From the NCBI RefSeq assembly GCF_021228235.1, contig NZ_JAJQRG010000001.1:682001-746000 (forward strand): a DNA stretch of 64,000 nucleotides, written 5' to 3'. The DNA comes from Pseudophaeobacter flagellatus. GTDB lineage: Bacteria > Pseudomonadota > Alphaproteobacteria > Rhodobacterales > Rhodobacteraceae. The notes beneath the pieces were generated by a model. That model was not told where the DNA came from, made no database searches, and saw nothing but the letters and a program-made list of their open reading frames with translations. This document shows positions 27,767-36,593 of the stretch, piece after piece (the stretch's first letter is position 1; the number at the start of each line of letters is the position of its first letter). The position numbers and the translations under genes are program-made.

Positions 27767-29077
27767 ATGACCAGCCCGATCTCTGACTCTCTGGATTTGA
27801 CCGCCGCTTTGGTTGGCTTTGCCACCGGGGAGATCACGGCCAGCCCGCTGGCGCAAAGGATGGTGCGGCTTTCGGCCCTGGATTGGATGGCCTGCGGGAT
27901 CGCTGGCATTGATGAACCGGTCTCTGGCGTCTTGCGCGCCCAGGCAATATCCGAGGGCGGTGCGGCGCAGGCTACGGTCTTTGGCGGCGGGCAGGTGCCG
28001 GCGCGCATGGCAGCGCTGGTCAATGGGGCCACCTCGCATGCGCTGGATTATGATGATACCCATTTTGCCCATATCGGCCACCCGTCTGTGGCAGTATTCC
28101 CGGCGGCCTTTGCCCTGGGGCAGCAGTTGGGCGCATCACTGCCGCAGCTGTTGGAGGCCGCGCTTGCCGGGATGGAGCTGTCGATCCGGGTGGGGCTGTG
28201 GCTGGGGCGCAGCCATTATCAGCAGGGCTTTCATCAGACTGCGACGGCGGGTGCCTTTGGTGCCACGGCAGCGGCGGGGCGACTGCTGCAGCTTACCCCG
28301 GATCAGATGGCGATGGCGATGGGGCTTTGCGCTACCCGCGCGGCGGGGCTTAAGGCGCAATTCGGCACCATGGGCAAACCCTATAATGCAGGTCTGGCGG
28401 CCAGCGCCGGGGTTGAGGTCAGCAGTCTGGTTGCCATAGGCTTTACTGCCAATGCGCAGGCGCTTGATGCGGCGCTGGGGTTCGGAGCAACCCATCACGG
28501 CGAAGCCAATCTGGATCTGGCGCTGCAGGGTCTGGGGCAGACCTGGCTGTTTGAGGGTATAAGCCACAAGTTTCACGCCTGTTGCCATGGGTTGCATGCG
28601 GCGCTGGAGGCCGCCGCCACGCTGGATTTGGCCGCGCCAGAGATTGCCCAGCTGGTGGTGCGCACCCATCCGCGCTGGATGACTGTCTGCAACCAACTGG
28701 CCCCGACAAGCAGCCTGGGGGCGAAATTTTCCTATCGCACGGTTCTGGCGATGCAGGCGCTTGGCCTCGATACCGCTGCGCTTGATAGCTATAGCGCCGC
28801 CACCTGTGCGCTGCCCGAGCTTGTCGCGCTGCGCGACCGTATCGAGATAGAGCCAGACGAGACCCTGGCAGAAACCGAGGCCCATGTGCAGGCCCTGCGT
28901 CGCGACGGCAAGCGCTTTGAGGCCCGCCATGATTTGCAGGTGCCGATCAGCCCCGACCAGCGCGAGGCGCGCCTTTTGGGCAAGGTCGCAGCGCTGATCG
29001 GCACGGACCGCCAGGCGACGCTTTGGCAGGGGCTGCAGACTGGGGCGCCGCTGGCCGAGATTACGGATCAGTTCTGA
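27767..29077 (+). CDS. MmgE/PrpD family protein
   Basis: The 436-residue protein belongs to the MmgE/PrpD family, which includes 2-methylcitrate dehydratase, cis-aconitate decarboxylase and iminodisuccinate epimerase. Typical motifs are ALVNGATSHALDYDDTH in the N-terminal helical domain and KFHACCHGLHAALEAA, the KxHxCC-type active-site segment. No prpB/prpC neighbours are present, so methylcitrate catabolism is not supported by context. It starts 29 bases after the COQ10-like gene and may share its transcript. The substrate is uncertain. Confidence 0.88.
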   Translation: MTSPISDSLDLTAALVGFATGEITASPLAQRMVRLSALDWMACGIAGIDEPVSGVLRAQAISEGGAAQATVFGGGQVPARMAALVNGATSHALDYDDTHFAHIGHPSVAVFPAAFALGQQLGASLPQLLEAALAGMELSIRVGLWLGRSHYQQGFHQTATAGAFGATAAAGRLLQLTPDQMAMAMGLCATRAAGLKAQFGTMGKPYNAGLAASAGVEVSSLVAIGFTANAQALDAALGFGATHHGEANLDLALQGLGQTWLFEGISHKFHACCHGLHAALEAAATLDLAAPEIAQLVVRTHPRWMTVCNQLAPTSSLGAKFSYRTVLAMQALGLDTAALDSYSAATCALPELVALRDRIEIEPDETLAETEAHVQALRRDGKRFEARHDLQVPISPDQREARLLGKVAALIGTDRQATLWQGLQTGAPLAEITDQF

Positions 29078-29125
29078 AATCTGGGCCGTAGGGGCTGATG
29101 GCACGGGCCAGGTGCCAACATGAAA

Positions 29126-29153
29126 CGGGCTTTCCAGTAATTTGGAAAGCCCG
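29126..29153. terminator. Perfect 11-bp hairpin between convergent genes
   Basis: CGGGCTTTCCA (29126-29136) pairs perfectly with TGGAAAGCCCG (29143-29153) around a six-base loop. It lies after both the MmgE/PrpD gene and amtB. No T-tract follows, so it may act as an RNA 3'-end stabiliser rather than a classical terminator. Confidence 0.55.
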
Positions 29154-29251
29154 CCTGATGCAATCGTCCGCATCTCTGCCTTGAGAGTGGTGGCATCTGG
29201 TGCTGTGCCCGGCGGGGTCCGGGCACAGCGTTAACTGGTCCGGGTGCGGCG

Positions 29252-30433
29252 TCAACTGGTCATGTCATAGGCACGCTCGCCATGGACAGTAATATCTAAG
29301 CCGTTTGTCTCTGTTTCAAGGTCCACGCGCAAAGATGTGAAGGCGCCGACGATCTTGATCAAAAGGATGGTCACCAGGGTGGTGAAAACACCCACCACCG
29401 CCAGCGCCCCCAATTGCGCCAGCCAGGCCCCCTGGCCAAAGACCGCAATCATTACTGTGCCAAAGATGCCGCCGACCCCGTGCACCGCAAAGACATCCAG
29501 CGTGTCGTCGATCTTCAGCTTGTTGCGGACCAAGTTTACCAGTTCCTGGCACAGGATCCCTGCGATGGCACCAATGATCAGCGCCTCTATGGGGCCAACA
29601 AAGCCGCTAGCCGGGGTGATGGAGGCAAGCCCTGCAATGGTGCCGGTGACCAGACCCACGACCGAGGCCGTGCCGTATTTGATCTTTTCCCAGAAGGCCC
29701 AACTGAGCGAGGCGGCCGCCGCAGAGATATGCGTTACGGTCAGCGCCATGGCCGCGCCACCATCTGCCGCCAGTTGCGAGCCACCGTTGAAGCCAAACCA
29801 ACCCACCCAAAGCATCGCGGCGCCAATGACCACATAGCCGGGGTTATGTGGTGGGGTGGTGCGGTTTTTGCGTGGTCCCAGGAAAATCGCCAGGATCAGC
29901 GCCGCCAGACCTGCAGTTTCATGCACCACGATGCCTCCGGCAAAATCCTTGACGCCGATCTCGCCGAAGATGCCGCCATCCGACATCATGCCGCCGCCCC
30001 AGATCCAATGTACCACAGGCGCATAGCACAACAGCATCCAAAGCCCCGAGAAGGTCAGCACAAAGGCAAAACCGACCCGTTCTACATAGGCGCCAACAAT
30101 CAGCGCCGGGGTGATGATGGCGAAGGTCATCTGAAAGGCAAAGAACAGCACTTCGGGAAGTGTGCCGCTAAGGCTCTCGGCGGTGACGCCGGTCAGGAAC
30201 ATCTTGTCCAACCCGCCCCAATAGCCGCTTTCACCGGGGCCAAAGGCGATTGTATAGCCAAAGGCCAGCCAAAGAATGCTCATTAGACAGGCAATGGCGT
30301 AGCACTGCATGAAGACGCTGAGCACATTTCGCGCACGCACCAGACCGCCGTAAAACAGGGCGAGCCCTGGCAGTGTCATAAACAGCACAAGGGCCGTTGC
30401 TACAATGATCCAAGCTGTATCAGCTCCATTCAT
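29252..30433 (-). CDS. amtB: Ammonium transporter Amt
   Basis: The 393-residue protein has about eleven membrane helices of the Amt/MEP/Rh family: ALFYGGLVRARNVLSV, the vestibule tryptophans, and the twin-His pore residues in GIVVHETAGLAAL and DTLDVFAVHGVGGIFGT. The C-terminal tail carries the regulatory GERAYD motif that in other species lets a PII protein gate the channel. The ATG ending at 30433 has AAGGA six bases upstream. No glnK lies next to it, unlike many proteobacteria. It fits with the ntr genes 4 kb away, which probably control it, although no promoter motif was identified. Confidence 0.95.
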   Translation of the reverse strand: MNGADTAWIIVATALVLFMTLPGLALFYGGLVRARNVLSVFMQCYAIACLMSILWLAFGYTIAFGPGESGYWGGLDKMFLTGVTAESLSGTLPEVLFFAFQMTFAIITPALIVGAYVERVGFAFVLTFSGLWMLLCYAPVVHWIWGGGMMSDGGIFGEIGVKDFAGGIVVHETAGLAALILAIFLGPRKNRTTPPHNPGYVVIGAAMLWVGWFGFNGGSQLAADGGAAMALTVTHISAAAASLSWAFWEKIKYGTASVVGLVTGTIAGLASITPASGFVGPIEALIIGAIAGILCQELVNLVRNKLKIDDTLDVFAVHGVGGIFGTVMIAVFGQGAWLAQLGALAVVGVFTTLVTILLIKIVGAFTSLRVDLETETNGLDITVHGERAYDMTS

Positions 30434-30560
30434 GGGTTGTCCTTCCATCCCGTCTGCATGGTTGGGGGTTCAAAGACATGAATGCAGATGAGGAAAAAAG
30501 CGTCACCCTGCGCAAAAGCGCTAAAAACATGGGCTTTTGCTAAACTGATTAAATAATGGG

Positions 30561-31106
30561 CTAGTCTTGGGGTGTCTTGCTTAAATTGCGCTCTGTTTGC
30601 GAAATGGCGCGCTGCAGCAAACATAGCGCATGGGCACAGCTGGCGGCGCGAACCCTGTCCCGCCCCAGCGGGCCAAATTCGATGGTTTCCACCAGGGGGG
30701 GCTCTCCGGTCTGGGCAAGGCCAAAACAAACGCGTCCCTCGGGTTTGTGTTCTGACCCGCCGGGGCCGGCGATGCCGGTGATGGCAACGGCAAGGCTTAC
30801 CTGCGCGGCCTGCAGGGCGCCGAGGCTCATTTCCCGCGCCACGGCCTCGCTCACGGCACCGTAGTGGCGCAGGGTATCGGGGAGGACCCCCAGCATCGCC
30901 TGTTTGGCACTGTTGGAATAGGTGACAAAGCCGCGGTCAAATACCGCAGAAGACCCCGGCAGATCTGTTAGCGCCGCAGAGACCATTCCGCCGGTGCAGC
31001 TCTCGGCGGTGGCTATGGTGATCCCCAGCCTGCGGGCCTGGGCGATCAGCAGGGCCATATCCGGGCGCGGTGGCTGATCGGTGCCGGGAGCGGCGGGCTG
31101 CGTCAT
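30561..31106 (-). CDS. CinA-family nicotinamide-nucleotide amidohydrolase (PncC-like)
   Basis: The 181-residue protein is the stand-alone CinA C-terminal domain: IATAESCTGGMVSAALTD near the N-terminus and AVAITGIAGPGG. E. coli PncC of this family deamidates nicotinamide mononucleotide in NAD recycling. The MocF/MoCF-like N-terminal domain of full CinA is absent. It is the last gene of ispDF-pgpA-cinA, its ATG overlapping the pgpA stop by four bases. Function in NMN deamidation is by family. Confidence 0.9.
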   Translation of the reverse strand: MTQPAAPGTDQPPRPDMALLIAQARRLGITIATAESCTGGMVSAALTDLPGSSAVFDRGFVTYSNSAKQAMLGVLPDTLRHYGAVSEAVAREMSLGALQAAQVSLAVAITGIAGPGGSEHKPEGRVCFGLAQTGEPPLVETIEFGPLGRDRVRAASCAHALCLLQRAISQTERNLSKTPQD

Positions 31107-31600
31107 AGCCCCAGTACCCCGTGGCTAAATCCTGCAAGGGCGATGACGCCAAGACCGGCGAACATTCCGGCAATCACATCGTCCAGCATGACGCCCACCG
31201 GCCCAGCCTGACGGTCCGCCCAGCCCACCGGCCCGGGCTTCCAGATGTCGAACAGGCGAAACAGGGCAAAGGCGGCAATCCAGCCGGGCCAAAGCGCCGA
31301 GATGGCAATGCCATGTGCCCAGGCCGGATAGGACAGCGCCCAGAGCGCCAGCCATTGCCCGGCGACCTCGTCGATGACAATTTCAGACGGGTCGTGATTG
31401 GCCTCGCCGCGGGTCATGACCCCCGTGGCCCAGATGCCAAGCCCAGTCGCCAAGATTGTTGCCAGCGCAAGCAAGGGAAAGCCCCCCAGCTGATGCAGCC
31501 CATAGGCCAGGGGCAGGGCAATCAAAGAGCCCCAGGTGCCGGGGGCCGGGTGCAGATAACCGATGCCGCCCACCGTGGCGATCATTCTGGCCAACATCAT
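31103..31600 (-). CDS. pgpA: Phosphatidylglycerophosphatase A
   Basis: PgpA removes phosphate from phosphatidylglycerol phosphate at the inner membrane. The 165-residue protein has family blocks GYLHPAPGTWGSL, EIVIDEVAGQWLAL, FRLFDIWKPGPVGWAD and the acidic VMLDDVIAGMFAG, with about four hydrophobic segments. Start and stop overlap ispDF and cinA by four bases each, so it is translated as the middle gene of a compact operon. Confidence 0.94.
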   Translation of the reverse strand: MMLARMIATVGGIGYLHPAPGTWGSLIALPLAYGLHQLGGFPLLALATILATGLGIWATGVMTRGEANHDPSEIVIDEVAGQWLALWALSYPAWAHGIAISALWPGWIAAFALFRLFDIWKPGPVGWADRQAGPVGVMLDDVIAGMFAGLGVIALAGFSHGVLGL

Positions 31601-32763
31601 GGCTTCACCAGCGTAGCAGTTGCGAGTGAGGCAATACCTTCGCCGCGACCGGTAAACCCCAGCCGTTCAGAGGTGGTGGCCTTGATCGATACTCGTGTTG
31701 GATCAAGGCCAAGGATTTCAGCCATCACCGCGCGCATCTCTGCAGCATGAGGGCCGATCTTGGGGAATTCGCAAACAAGGGTGCAGTCCACATTGGAGAT
31801 ATGAAACCCCATGGTTTTGGCCAGATCTGCTGCATGGCGCAGGAATATATCACTGGCAGCACCTTTCCATTGCGGATCTGATGGGGGGAAATGCTGGCCA
31901 ATGTCGCCCTGCGACAGCGCGCCATAAATTGCATCCGTCACCGCGTGCATGCCAACGTCGGCATCGGAATGGCCCTGCAACCCGCGCTCATATGGGACGG
32001 TCACGCCACAGAGGGTCACGCTGTCACCGGGGCCAAAGCGATGTACATCGTAGCCATTGCCCAGTCGGATGTCGGGGAGAGAGGTGGCACTGGTCGTCAT
32101 GGTGTTTTCCGTTTCCAAAATTCGGGCGGCGCGGGCAAAATCCTCGGGCCGGGTGATCTTGATATTGTCTGGATCCCCTGCCACGATCACAACGTCAAGC
32201 CCGGCTGCGCGGGCGACCTCGACATCATCGGCAGCGCCACCGGGATGGGCCGCATGTGCGGCAAGGATTGCATCATAGTGAAACCCCTGTGGTGTCTGCG
32301 CCCCAAATAGAGCTGTGCGGTCCTGTGTGCCGCTCACACGGCCCTTGACCCCGGTCCATAGCGCATCGGTGATGGCAAGGGCTGGCGCGGCGGCGGCAGC
32401 GCTGTCCAACGCCTCTATCACTGTGTTGATCAGGGCCGGGCTTGTGCAGGGGCGGGCGGCATCATGGATCAGCACCTTGGTGATACCCTGCCCCTGAAGG
32501 GCGCGCAGTCCATTTTGCACTGATTGCGCCCGCTCTGCACCGCCCTTGGCCAGGATGATGTCTTGCGCATCTGCAAAACTGTCCCAGGCTGGCTGATCCA
32601 AAGGCGACAGGACCAGAGCAATGGTTTTGACCTGGGCATCGCGAAAGGCTTTGAGTGTCCAGTCGATGACGCGTCGATCTTTGAGGTCGCGCCACTGTTT
32701 TGGCAGTCCACCGCCGACGCGGCTGCCGCGACCTGCTGCAACGATCAGGGCTGCTGTTGTCAT
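31597..32763 (-). CDS. ispDF: Bifunctional IspD/IspF of the MEP isoprenoid pathway
   Basis: This 388-residue fusion carries two non-consecutive MEP-pathway enzymes. Residues 1 to about 220 are IspD, MEP cytidylyltransferase (LIVAAGRGSRVGGGLPKQW nucleotide-binding loop; KVLIHDAARPC). Residues from about 230 are IspF, MECDP synthase, with metal ligands in GNGYDVHRF and LQGHSDADVGMHA and the C-terminal TTSERLGFTGRGEGI. The fusion is standard in alphaproteobacteria. It heads the ispDF-pgpA-cinA operon and is divergent from dusB. Confidence 0.97.
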   Translation of the reverse strand: MTTAALIVAAGRGSRVGGGLPKQWRDLKDRRVIDWTLKAFRDAQVKTIALVLSPLDQPAWDSFADAQDIILAKGGAERAQSVQNGLRALQGQGITKVLIHDAARPCTSPALINTVIEALDSAAAAAPALAITDALWTGVKGRVSGTQDRTALFGAQTPQGFHYDAILAAHAAHPGGAADDVEVARAAGLDVVIVAGDPDNIKITRPEDFARAARILETENTMTTSATSLPDIRLGNGYDVHRFGPGDSVTLCGVTVPYERGLQGHSDADVGMHAVTDAIYGALSQGDIGQHFPPSDPQWKGAASDIFLRHAADLAKTMGFHISNVDCTLVCEFPKIGPHAAEMRAVMAEILGLDPTRVSIKATTSERLGFTGRGEGIASLATATLVKP

Positions 32764-33060
32764 AGGACTCTCTTCTATAATCTGGCCAGCGGCGGCTGTG
32801 ATCCGATCGGGGTCTGCCCGCTGCGACCTCTGCGCCCTGGGGGCAACGGTCAGGGGCTTTGCGCTGGCGGATCGCGGCTGTGACGCAAAGTTTTATGCTG
32901 GGGAATGTTTATGTTCTGCCGCATCCGGTGGCAATCACCCGCGTCGTTGTGATTAAAATTTAGGCAGTGACGTCGAGTTGTGGGCTTGCGAGGGGCGCTT
33001 TCATTGTTCAAAAGCCGGTGCTTCGGTTACAAAACACTCACTCGCACAAGGATTAGGCAG

Positions 33061-34047
33061 TTGTCCTTCACCCTCGGAACCACCTCTATGACCCCGCCCA
33101 TTGCATTGGCCCCGATGGCCGGCATCACCGATCGCCCCTTTCGTGATCTGGTGCGCTCTTTTGGCGTCGGGCTGATGGTCAGCGAAATGGTTGCCAGCCA
33201 AGAGATGGTGCAGGCGAAACCGGGAGTGCGCGAACGGGCAGAGCTGAGCGCCGATGTGGAAAATACCGCTGTGCAGCTGGCCGGCCGCGAAGCCACATGG
33301 ATGGCCGAGGCCGCGCGGCAGGTGGCAGATCGCGGCGCGCGCATGATTGATATCAATATGGGCTGCCCGGCTAAGAAGGTCACAAACGGCTATTCCGGTT
33401 CCGCCTTGTTGAAGATACCAGACCATGCGCTGTCGCTGATAGAGGCGGTGGTCGCGGCGGTTGATATCCCCGTGACCCTGAAAACCCGGCTGGGCTGGGA
33501 TAACGATTGCCTCAATGCTGCTGCGGTGGCGCGCCGTGCCGAGGGGGCAGGGGTGCAGATGGTCACGATCCATGGCCGCACCCGCTGTCAGTTTTACAAG
33601 GGGCGCGCCAACTGGGCGGCGATCCGCGAGATCAAAGAAGCGGTATCGGTGCCGGTGTTGGCCAATGGTGATATCCTGGGTACCGGAACGGCGCGCGCGG
33701 CGCTTGATCATTCCGGCGCGGATGGGGTGATGATTGGGCGCGGGGTGCAGGGCAAGCCCTGGCTGCTGGCGCAGGTGGCCTGCGATCTTTGGGGCAGTGC
33801 GGCGCCTGAAGTTCCTGGGGTTGATGGGTTTATTGATATGGTATCAGCACATTACGAGGCTATCCTGTCCTTTTATGGAGCTGACCTTGGGCTGCGCGTC
33901 GCGCGTAAGCATCTGGGCTGGTACATGGATGTGGCCAAGACCCCAGCCGTGCTGCGCCGTGATGTATTGACCGAGAAAACGACGGGCGAGGTGCTGCGGT
34001 TGTTTCCCCTGGCCCTGGCCTCTTATCGTGAGGATGCCCCCCTATGA
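33061..34047 (+). CDS. dusB: tRNA-dihydrouridine synthase B (NifR3)
   Basis: DusB reduces uridines in the tRNA D-loop with FMN and NADPH. The 328-residue TIM-barrel protein has ALAPMAGITDRPFRDL, the MGCPAKKVTNGYSGSALL catalytic loop and TIHGRTRCQFYKGRANW. I chose the TTG at 33061: AAGGA lies eight bases upstream, and LSFTLGTTSM aligns with the usual DusB beta-strand before the APMAG motif. An ATG at 33088 would delete it. It is the first gene of nifR3-ntrB-ntrC, an order known from R. capsulatus, and its stop overlaps ntrB as ATGA. Confidence 0.95.
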   Translation: MSFTLGTTSMTPPIALAPMAGITDRPFRDLVRSFGVGLMVSEMVASQEMVQAKPGVRERAELSADVENTAVQLAGREATWMAEAARQVADRGARMIDINMGCPAKKVTNGYSGSALLKIPDHALSLIEAVVAAVDIPVTLKTRLGWDNDCLNAAAVARRAEGAGVQMVTIHGRTRCQFYKGRANWAAIREIKEAVSVPVLANGDILGTGTARAALDHSGADGVMIGRGVQGKPWLLAQVACDLWGSAAPEVPGVDGFIDMVSAHYEAILSFYGADLGLRVARKHLGWYMDVAKTPAVLRRDVLTEKTTGEVLRLFPLALASYREDAPL

Positions 34048-35114
34048 TTTCGGACGCCGCTCTTTGGGCTTCGCTTCCTGTTCCTGCCTTTTTGATCGGG
34101 GCAGACGATTGCATTCTGGATGCAAACTCTGCCGCTGAGGGGTTTTTGAACACGTCACGGCGGGCCTTGCTGGGGCGGCCGGTCTGGCAACAGATCTCTA
34201 TTGAATCACCTATCGAGGCCGCGTTCGAGCGGGCGCGGGAACAGGGCACACCGTTGTTTGTGAATGATATCGACGTTGGGTTACGTAGTCGCGCGCCGTT
34301 GCAATGCGGGGTGCAGATTGCGCCAGTGCAGGGCTGCGCGGGGCAGATGCTATTGATGTTGTCCCCGCGTGAACTGGCGGCGCGGATGACGCAGAACCAT
34401 TCAGCCAAATCCGCCGCGCAATCGGCCATCGGCATGGCGGAAATGCTGGCGCATGAGATCAAGAACCCACTGGCCGGCATCACAGGTGCCGCACAACTTC
34501 TTAGCATGAACTTGTCGGGTGAAGATATTGAATTAACGGATCTTATCGTGAGTGAGAGCCGTCGGATCGTTAAGCTTCTGGACCAGGTGGAGCAGTTCGG
34601 AAATCTGAGCGAACCTGATTTCAAGCCAGTCAACCTGCATGATGTGCTGGATCGGGCGCGGCGCTCTGCTCTGCTGGGCTTTGGCTCGCATATGACCATC
34701 ACCGAAGACTATGACCCCTCTTTGCCGCTGGCCTGGGGCGATGCGGACCAGTTGTTGCAGGTGGTGTTGAACCTGTTGAAAAACGCTTCAGAGGCCGCCG
34801 CCCCCGAAGGTGGCAACATTCGCATCCACAGCTATTATGAGCATTCCTTTCGCATGCGGCGCAGCGATGGCACCGGCAAGCTCTTGCCGCTGCAGATTGA
34901 AGTGATCGACGATGGTCCCGGTCTGCCTGATACAATTCGAGACGATGTTTTTGATCCCTTTGTTTCCGGGCGTGAAAACGGCACCGGGCTTGGCCTGGCG
35001 CTGGTGAGCAAGATCATCGCCGATCACAATGGCTGGATTTCTGTCGACTCGGTTCCGGGGCGCACCGCGTTTCGGCTCTCGTTGTCGCGCACCCCAAAAG
35101 ACGCAGAACCCTAG
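34044..35114 (+). CDS. ntrB: Nitrogen regulation sensor kinase NtrB
   Basis: NtrB phosphorylates or dephosphorylates NtrC according to PII-relayed nitrogen status. The 356-residue cytoplasmic protein has an N-terminal PAS-like domain (about 1-115), the phospho-acceptor His137 in MLAHEIKNPLAGITGAA, the N box NLLKNASEA and the ATP-binding DDGPGLP and GTGLGLALV motifs. It is coupled to dusB by ATGA and followed by ntrC after 12 bases. Regulation by GlnB is family knowledge; no glnB is in the window. Confidence 0.96.
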   Translation: MISDAALWASLPVPAFLIGADDCILDANSAAEGFLNTSRRALLGRPVWQQISIESPIEAAFERAREQGTPLFVNDIDVGLRSRAPLQCGVQIAPVQGCAGQMLLMLSPRELAARMTQNHSAKSAAQSAIGMAEMLAHEIKNPLAGITGAAQLLSMNLSGEDIELTDLIVSESRRIVKLLDQVEQFGNLSEPDFKPVNLHDVLDRARRSALLGFGSHMTITEDYDPSLPLAWGDADQLLQVVLNLLKNASEAAAPEGGNIRIHSYYEHSFRMRRSDGTGKLLPLQIEVIDDGPGLPDTIRDDVFDPFVSGRENGTGLGLALVSKIIADHNGWISVDSVPGRTAFRLSLSRTPKDAEP

Positions 35115-35126
35115 GAGAAATACCCA

Positions 35127-36494
35127 ATGGACGGCACAGTTCTTGTCGCTGATGATGACCGCACTATCCGCACTGTATTGACGCAGGCCCTGACCCGTGC
35201 AGGCTGTCGGGTGCACGCGACCTCCTCGCTGACCACATTGATGCGCTGGGTTGCCGAAGGAAAGGGGGATGTGGTGATTTCAGATGTCGTCATGCCTGAT
35301 GGCAATGGCTTGGAAATGCTGCCCAAGATCGCCCAAGATCGCCCGGGGCTTCCGGTTATCGTTATTTCGGCGCAAAACACTATCATGACAGCGATCAAGG
35401 CCGCCGAAGCAGAGGCCTATGACTATTTGCCAAAACCCTTTGACCTGCCGGAGCTGATGAAGCGCACCGCCAAGGCTATGGCGGAATCGCGCAAATCTCC
35501 CAGCGGCTCCACCGTAGAAGATCACGAGCGCCCGGAGGATTTGCCGCTGATTGGCCGCACCGAGGTCATGCAGGCGCTCTACCGTCTGATTGCACGGGTG
35601 ATGAACACCGATATGCCGCTGATGATCACCGGCGAGAGCGGCACAGGAAAATCACTGATCGCCCGTGCTGTGCATGATTTTTCCGATCGCCGTACCCTGC
35701 CGTTTGTGACCGCGTCGGAAAGCGATCTGATGGCGCTGGAAGGGCCGGCGCGGCTGCTGGCCGAGGTCAAGGGGGGGACCCTGTTGATTGATGAGCTGGT
35801 TGATTTGCCGGATGAGGCGCAGGCGCGCTTGGTGCGGATGATGGATTCCCCTGGCACCCATGCGCCACGCATTATGGCGACCAGCCAAAAGGACCCTGCC
35901 GTTGCGATGGAAAACGGCACGCTGCGCCAGGATCTTTACTATCGGATGTCCGGCACCGAACTGGGGGTTCCCAGCCTGCGTGAGAGGGTCGAAGACATTG
36001 CTCTGCTGGCGGCACATTTCCTGGTTAAGGCCGAAAATGACGGCGCGCCGCATCGTTACTTCAGCGATGAAGCAAGCGAGATGATGCGCCACTGCGCCTG
36101 GCCCGGAAACGTGCGGCAATTGGAAAATATCGTTCGCCGCCTTGCGCTTACCGCGCGAAGTGAAGAAATTTCGCGCGCCGAAGTTGCCGCAGCTCTGGGG
36201 CCCAAAACCGATGCGGGGCCGGTCATTGGCGGCGCGGTGAATGAAAAGCTGACCGATTCTATCGCGCGCCATTTGCAGCGCTATTTTGATCTACACGGCG
36301 ACATCCTGCCCCCACCGGGTCTCTATGCCCGGATCCTGCGCGAGGTTGAGGCACCTTTGATCGAGATTGCCCTGTCTGCAACAGGCGGAAATCAGGCGAA
36401 ATGCGCCGAGTTACTGGGCATCAACCGGAATACTTTGAGAAAGAAGATTACGGATCTGGATATAGAGGTGACACGGCGCCGCAAACTGATGTAA
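35127..36494 (+). CDS. ntrC: Nitrogen response regulator NtrC lacking the GAFTGA loop
   Basis: The 455-residue protein has a receiver domain (phospho-acceptor Asp53 in [11 protein letters not shown]), an AAA+ domain (Walker A GESGTGKS at 169-176; GGTLLIDEL with Asp222-Glu223) and a Fis-type HTH ([20 protein letters not shown]). The Walker A to Walker B interval is about 46 residues, nearly 20 short of enteric NtrC. The GAFTGA sigma54-contact loop is missing. R. capsulatus NtrC is known to lack this motif and to activate sigma70 promoters, so the same is inferred here. It is preceded by AGGAG and ntrB. Confidence 0.96.
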   Translation: MDGTVLVADDDRTIRTVLTQALTRAGCRVHATSSLTTLMRWVAEGKGDVVISDVVMPDGNGLEMLPKIAQDRPGLPVIVISAQNTIMTAIKAAEAEAYDYLPKPFDLPELMKRTAKAMAESRKSPSGSTVEDHERPEDLPLIGRTEVMQALYRLIARVMNTDMPLMITGESGTGKSLIARAVHDFSDRRTLPFVTASESDLMALEGPARLLAEVKGGTLLIDELVDLPDEAQARLVRMMDSPGTHAPRIMATSQKDPAVAMENGTLRQDLYYRMSGTELGVPSLRERVEDIALLAAHFLVKAENDGAPHRYFSDEASEMMRHCAWPGNVRQLENIVRRLALTARSEEISRAEVAAALGPKTDAGPVIGGAVNEKLTDSIARHLQRYFDLHGDILPPPGLYARILREVEAPLIEIALSATGGNQAKCAELLGINRNTLRKKITDLDIEVTRRRKLM

Positions 36495-36593
36495 TATCGC
36501 CACAGAGCTGTGGTTCGCGGGTATTCGTCCTGTTTGCAACCACGACATATGGCGGTTGACCACGGCGGTCACACATCAGAATGAGGGTGGCGC

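Noticed and set aside
30434-30560. Sigma54 (-24/-12) promoter upstream of amtB
   Set aside because: No GG-N10-GC arrangement with adequate flanks was found, in line with the GAFTGA-less NtrC.
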